In this document: piece after piece, positions 60,601-64,000 of the stretch
Layout: every line of letters begins with the position of its first letter
Position numbering within the stretch: position 1 is the stretch's first letter
From: Streptomyces hyaluromycini
GTDB taxonomy: Bacteria; Actinomycetota; Actinomycetes; Streptomycetales; Streptomycetaceae
NCBI RefSeq assembly: GCF_002217755.1
Contig: NZ_BCFL01000017.1
Location: forward strand, 948,125 to 1,012,124
Direction: 5' to 3'
DNA length: 64,000 nucleotides
Notes under the pieces: model-generated
Told to the model about the DNA's origin: nothing
Seen by the model: only the letters and a program-made list of their open reading frames with translations
The model's database searches: none
Made by a program: the position numbers and the translations under genes

Positions 60601-60804
60601 CTACAGCGGCCAGGGCCAGATGAGCGAAGCCGCGTGGGCTCCGTCGCCGAACCGGCCCGTCGCGCCCTCCTCTGCCTCCAGCCGTTGCCGGACGCGGGCG
60701 GCCACACGGTCCAGGACAGCGGCGCCGGCTATCGTCGGCTCTGCGGACGTCTGGCCGACGGGCGGAATGGTGCGTGGCTCGGTGGCGGACGTGGGTGACG
60801 GCAT
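60601..60804 (-). CDS. Putative radical SAM-modified peptide precursor ending IWPWPL
   Basis: A 67-residue peptide: Thr/Pro-rich start (MPSPTSATEPRTIPPVGQTS), a helical leader (AAVLDRVAARVRQRLEAEEG) and a tail RFGDGAHAASLIWPWPL. It is transcribed just ahead of the FxsB-like enzyme with a strong AGGAG site 6 nt before ATG 60804. It has no FxSxx C-terminus as in FxsA; instead two Trp spaced by one Pro (W63, W65) close to the end could be the modified residues. A paralogue-free single copy. Precursor assignment is inferred from size, position and the aromatic tail. Confidence 0.7.
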   Translation of the reverse strand: MPSPTSATEPRTIPPVGQTSAEPTIAGAAVLDRVAARVRQRLEAEEGATGRFGDGAHAASLIWPWPL

Positions 60805-60824
60805 TCAACGCTCCTCGTGAGGTA

Positions 60825-60842
60825 CGTGCCGGAGGCGGCACG
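60825..60842. promoter_or_regulatory. Short hairpin upstream of the IWPWPL peptide gene
   Basis: CGTGCCG-GAGG-CGGCACG forms a 7-bp perfect stem with a 4-base loop, about 20 bp before the peptide ATG, between it and the NB-ARC/TPR gene. It may end the upstream transcript or act as an operator. Confidence 0.4.
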
Positions 60843-60931
60843 GTGCGACGGGGTTGAAGCGACAGATCAGCCGGAAACGTAGCATCCTCAACCACTTAGC
60901 CGGCACGGGGAATTCGGCCACATGGTCGGTG

Positions 60932-63700
60932 TCAGCCAGACCGTGGCACCAGCAGCCGTTCGAGGTCGTCCACGGCCGCGCTCACGCCCAGCCGCCGATA
61001 CACCGTCAGGGCGGCTCGCAGCGAGCCCGCACCGTGACCAGGTCCGTCAACCGTCCAGTCGCAGCGGCCTATTCCCTCCAGCGCCCGCGCCTCCTCCAGC
61101 CGGCAGCGGATGTCCCGCGCGAGTGTGAGGGCCTGATCGAAGTGCCGGCGGGCGGCCGTCGGTTCTTCGGAGGTGAGCAGCAGCATCCCCCAGTGGTTCA
61201 GTACCTCTGCCTCGCCGCACCGGTCGCCCAGGCCCCGCAGGATCTCCAAACCGCGTTGGAACGCCTCGATCGCGCCGTCGCGCTCACCGACGACGCCGAG
61301 CGCCGCGCCCAGCTCGCTCAGCGAGGCGGCCTCACCCCCGCGGCTGCCGAGTTCGCGGTAGGCATCCAGGGCTTCCTCCAGATGCCGGATCGCCTCTGTC
61401 GCATTCCCGGAAACGCGGTCCACGACCCCAAGGTGGCGGACGCTGGTCGCTTGGCCGAACCGTTCACCGAGCTCGGTGAAGTGCGTCAGTGCCTGGCTGT
61501 GTGCCGTCCGCGCTCCTTCAATGTCTCCGGTCTGCCGTCGGACGACGCCCAGCTCGTTCAGCGCGTAAGCCTGGTGTGTACGGTCGTCCAGCTCCAGGTA
61601 GATGTCGAACGCTTCCTGGTGATGCCGTGTGGCCAGGTCGTACACGCCCATGAGGCGGTGCACGACGCCCAGGTCTCGCAGGGAGTTGGCCTCCCCGTAC
61701 CGGTCCCCGAGCTCGCGGTAGATCGTCAGGGCCTCGCTCTGTGCCTCCACAGCAGCGTCGAAACGGCTCATCTGCCGGTGCGTCATGCCTAGATCGGCGA
61801 GCGCGTTCGCCTGTCCGAGCCGGTAGCCCAGCTCTCGGTAGAGGGCGAGGGCCTCCGTCTGGGCGCGGGCCGCGTCCTCGTTGTCCGCAGTCAGGTACCA
61901 GACGATGCCGAGCTGGTTGAGTGCGTCCGCCTTACCGCGCCGTTCGTCGACCGCTTCGTACGCCGTCACGGCGTCGCCGAGGGACTCGATTGCCTGCGGG
62001 TAGGCAGCCATGAAGCGCCGCACGACACCGAGTTCGGCGAGAGCGCCACCGCGGGCCCGCTGGTCGCCGGCATGGCGGGCGGCCTCGGCGGCAGTCCGGT
62101 GGAGCCCGACGGCCTGGTCCCAGGGACCGGCCTGGCGCAGGAAGGGCGCCATGGCCGCGGCGAGCCGGACGACGAGGTCGTACAGGGCGAGGCCGTTTGC
62201 CCGCCGGACACAGGCGAGGATGTTGGCCCGCTCGGTCTCCAGCCAGCTCACAGCGTCCGCCCGCGACTCCAGGGCCGGCGTCTCCACCCGCGAGGCGCCG
62301 TCTGGTGCCGGTGGCACTACCGCACCACTGCGCCCGATGTGCCCGTTTACGACGGCGAGAGCGGCCAGGTAGTAGGTGCACACACGCTGTACGGCCTGTA
62401 CGTGGTCCATGCTGTCCCCCTCGGCGGCGAGACCGCGAGCGTAGTCGCGCAGGAGATCGTGCAGCCGGTAGCGACTCCCAGGTTGCTCGTCGATCAGGTG
62501 GTCGTCGTAGAGCGCTTCGAGGTGCCCACGAGCCACCACGACCGAGACCTCACCAAGAGCCGCGCCGACGTACGGGTCGAGATCGCTGCCGGGGAAGAAG
62601 CCGAGCTGCCGGAAGAAGCGCTGCCGTTCCGGCGCGAGATCTCGGTAGGAGAGATCGAACGTCGCGGTGACGGCGCGCTCCCCGGCCCGCAGCTCTCCCA
62701 GCCGGTCCCGCGCTGCCAGCAGCCGCCCGCGCAGGTCCTCAGCGGTCCAGGACGGATGATGTCGCAGCCGTGCCGCGAGCAGAGACACCCCCAGCGGCAG
62801 GCACCCGCACAGCCGGACCAGCTCGTCCACCACACCCCGGTCCAGGGCATCGGTCGGCCGCCCGCTGAGCCGCACGAAGAGGTCGACCGCGTGATCCGGC
62901 GGCAGCGCGTCCACCGACATGACGACCTCCTCGTTCGCCACCAGTCGCCTTCGGCTGGTCACCAGCACCAGGCAGCCGCTCCCGCCGGGGAGCAGCGGCT
63001 CCAGCTGCCGGTAGCTGGCCGCGTTGTCGAGGATCAGCAGCGCCTTCTTGTCCGCGAGCCGGCTCCGCCACATGGCGGCCCGGGCCTCCGTGACCGCTCC
63101 GACGTCGTCCCCGACAGGGATCTGCTGTGTCGGCACGCCTGCGGCCGCGAGAAGCGAGGCGAGCGCCTCGCCGGCCTGCACCGGAGTACGCCCCGGCGTG
63201 TACCCGTTGAGGTTCACAAAGAGCTGTCCGTCGGGGAACCGCTCGGAGAGCAAGTGGCCGGCATGCACGGCGAAAGTGGTCTTCCCGACCCCCGGCATCC
63301 CGTCGATGACATGAACGGGAAGTCCCTCGCCCTGCTCCTGTGAGGCCCGCACCGAGCCCACCAGCAATTCCAGCTCCGCGGTACGGTCGGTGAACGCTGC
63401 GGTGTCGCGTGGCAACGAACGCAGCACCTGGGCGGCCCCCGGCGGCCCCGCTCCATCCGCCGACCTCGCCGACGGCGCGGGAGGCCGCGCCTCCGAAAGC
63501 CCGGCGAGCAGAGCCGTCATCCCCGCCATCGTCACGCCCAATACGACGAACGAGAGCCAGGCATGCTCCTGTAACCACCCCAGCCAGCCGGGCCACCGCG
63601 ACTCATTGGACACGGCGTTCGTGACGAGCCCGACCAGCAGCGTGGTCACAGCGCCGCCTCCGGCGATTACGGCTATCGCGATCCCGCGCCGGAGTCTCAT
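60932..63700 (-). CDS. Membrane-anchored NB-ARC/TPR protein
   Basis: A 922-residue protein. Two N-terminal membrane helices (about 6-28 and 48-68) precede an NB-ARC-type STAND ATPase: P-loop GMPGVGKTTF (134-143), Walker B ALLILDN, and GLPLG-like CLPLGVSLLAARL. About ten TPR units follow (ALNQLGIVWYL; ALADLGMTHRQMSRFDAAVEAQSEALTIYREL). ATG 63700 is chosen as the start of the hydrophobic segment; the frame opens earlier at 63925. It precedes the peptide gene on the same strand with a 127-bp gap. TPR proteins are typical neighbours of FxSxx loci, but membrane helices are less usual. Confidence 0.82.
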   Translation of the reverse strand: MRLRRGIAIAVIAGGGAVTTLLVGLVTNAVSNESRWPGWLGWLQEHAWLSFVVLGVTMAGMTALLAGLSEARPPAPSARSADGAGPPGAAQVLRSLPRDTAAFTDRTAELELLVGSVRASQEQGEGLPVHVIDGMPGVGKTTFAVHAGHLLSERFPDGQLFVNLNGYTPGRTPVQAGEALASLLAAAGVPTQQIPVGDDVGAVTEARAAMWRSRLADKKALLILDNAASYRQLEPLLPGGSGCLVLVTSRRRLVANEEVVMSVDALPPDHAVDLFVRLSGRPTDALDRGVVDELVRLCGCLPLGVSLLAARLRHHPSWTAEDLRGRLLAARDRLGELRAGERAVTATFDLSYRDLAPERQRFFRQLGFFPGSDLDPYVGAALGEVSVVVARGHLEALYDDHLIDEQPGSRYRLHDLLRDYARGLAAEGDSMDHVQAVQRVCTYYLAALAVVNGHIGRSGAVVPPAPDGASRVETPALESRADAVSWLETERANILACVRRANGLALYDLVVRLAAAMAPFLRQAGPWDQAVGLHRTAAEAARHAGDQRARGGALAELGVVRRFMAAYPQAIESLGDAVTAYEAVDERRGKADALNQLGIVWYLTADNEDAARAQTEALALYRELGYRLGQANALADLGMTHRQMSRFDAAVEAQSEALTIYRELGDRYGEANSLRDLGVVHRLMGVYDLATRHHQEAFDIYLELDDRTHQAYALNELGVVRRQTGDIEGARTAHSQALTHFTELGERFGQATSVRHLGVVDRVSGNATEAIRHLEEALDAYRELGSRGGEAASLSELGAALGVVGERDGAIEAFQRGLEILRGLGDRCGEAEVLNHWGMLLLTSEEPTAARRHFDQALTLARDIRCRLEEARALEGIGRCDWTVDGPGHGAGSLRAALTVYRRLGVSAAVDDLERLLVPRSG

Positions 63701-64000
63701 GCGGAGAGCCCAGCAGCCGGGGGAGCGGCCGATTCCCCTCGGGTGCGGCTGATGAGATACCACGCACTGCCAACCGACCTGGTCACGACGGCAACCCCCG
63801 AGTAAGACGCCCCCAACTTCCCTAACGGAACAGTCCTCGTAGACCTTGGTCAAGGGCGCGTCTGAGCCAGGACGTGCACCACGAAAGCCGCCGGCAATCA
63901 CAGACCTGACCGCCCTGGGGCTCAACAGCTCCTACTCCGAGGCCGCAGCGCGCGTCCTGGCGCGACCCGCCCCGCGGATCCAGTCCGACCTCTGATTATC
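63701..64000. other. Gap with no clear gene
   Basis: No convincing gene is seen. A plus-strand frame ending TGA at 63994-63996 reads ITDLTALGLNSSYSEAAARVLARPAPRIQSDL at its end and might be the degraded tail of a coding sequence. It lacks a start and I do not recognise it. The rest would contain the promoter of the NB-ARC/TPR gene. Confidence 0.3.

Noticed and set aside
38428..64000. Insertion sequence or prophage within the island
   Set aside because: No transposase, integrase, capsid or terminase gene was recognised and no terminal inverted repeats were seen; the tRNA-end repeats are the only mobility mark.

Overview
The window is chromosomal DNA from a Streptomyces species. It is very GC-rich, genes often start with GTG and overlap by ATGA, and many proteins are typical of the genus: an adjacent SigN/SigF-type sigma pair, a DmdR/IdeR iron box before desGH-type genes, DUF397/XRE pairs and NB-ARC/TPR proteins. 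All assignments come from reading the sequence and from remembered family knowledge; no database was searched.

Layout. (1) 1-260: right edge of an integrated element, with the 3' end of a TPR gene and a tRNA-Arg(ACG) 3' fragment that looks like an attachment site. (2) 0.5-38.3 kb: conserved core. It holds a TPR protein, small enzymes, a MarR regulator and a DUF2797 protein; a two-component system followed by two membrane glycosyltransferases; an MFS pump with its TetR regulator and a clear operator; a MarR-controlled MFS pump fused to carboxypeptidase-regulatory-like repeats, with a YceI protein; SigN- and SigF-type sigma factors; tRNA-Ser(CGA), tadA and its partner, upp, a LytR_C protein and a HerA/DUF853 ATPase; HdeD; an iron-box-controlled penicillin-acylase/acetyltransferase pair; CopCD; DinB; and a VapBC-like pair. 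A dispersed intergenic repeat with a terminator-like hairpin occurs five times here. (3) 38.4-64 kb: accessory island. Two identical 63-bp copies of a tRNA-Ser(GGA) 3' end lie exactly 4,615 bp apart, inside about 169 bp of collinear similarity, as expected of stacked tRNA-targeted integrations.

The island carries an ATPase, a helicase-C_3/WYL-like protein, several proteins with PD-(D/E)xK-like motifs, and two different peptide natural-product loci. The first (about 46.3-57.1 kb) is an FxLD-type class I lanthipeptide system: precursor, full-length LanB, LanC and a PIMT-like methyltransferase. A strong hairpin lies between the precursor and lanB. The second (58.5-63.7 kb, minus strand) is a FxsB-like radical SAM/SPASM maturase directly behind a 67-residue peptide that ends in IWPWPL instead of the FxSxx end expected for FxsA. 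It is accompanied by a GNAT, a Cys-rich small protein and a membrane-anchored NB-ARC/TPR protein. This second locus is the best candidate for an undescribed system. Neither peptide locus contains an obvious transporter or leader protease, and no integrase or transposase gene was recognised in the window.
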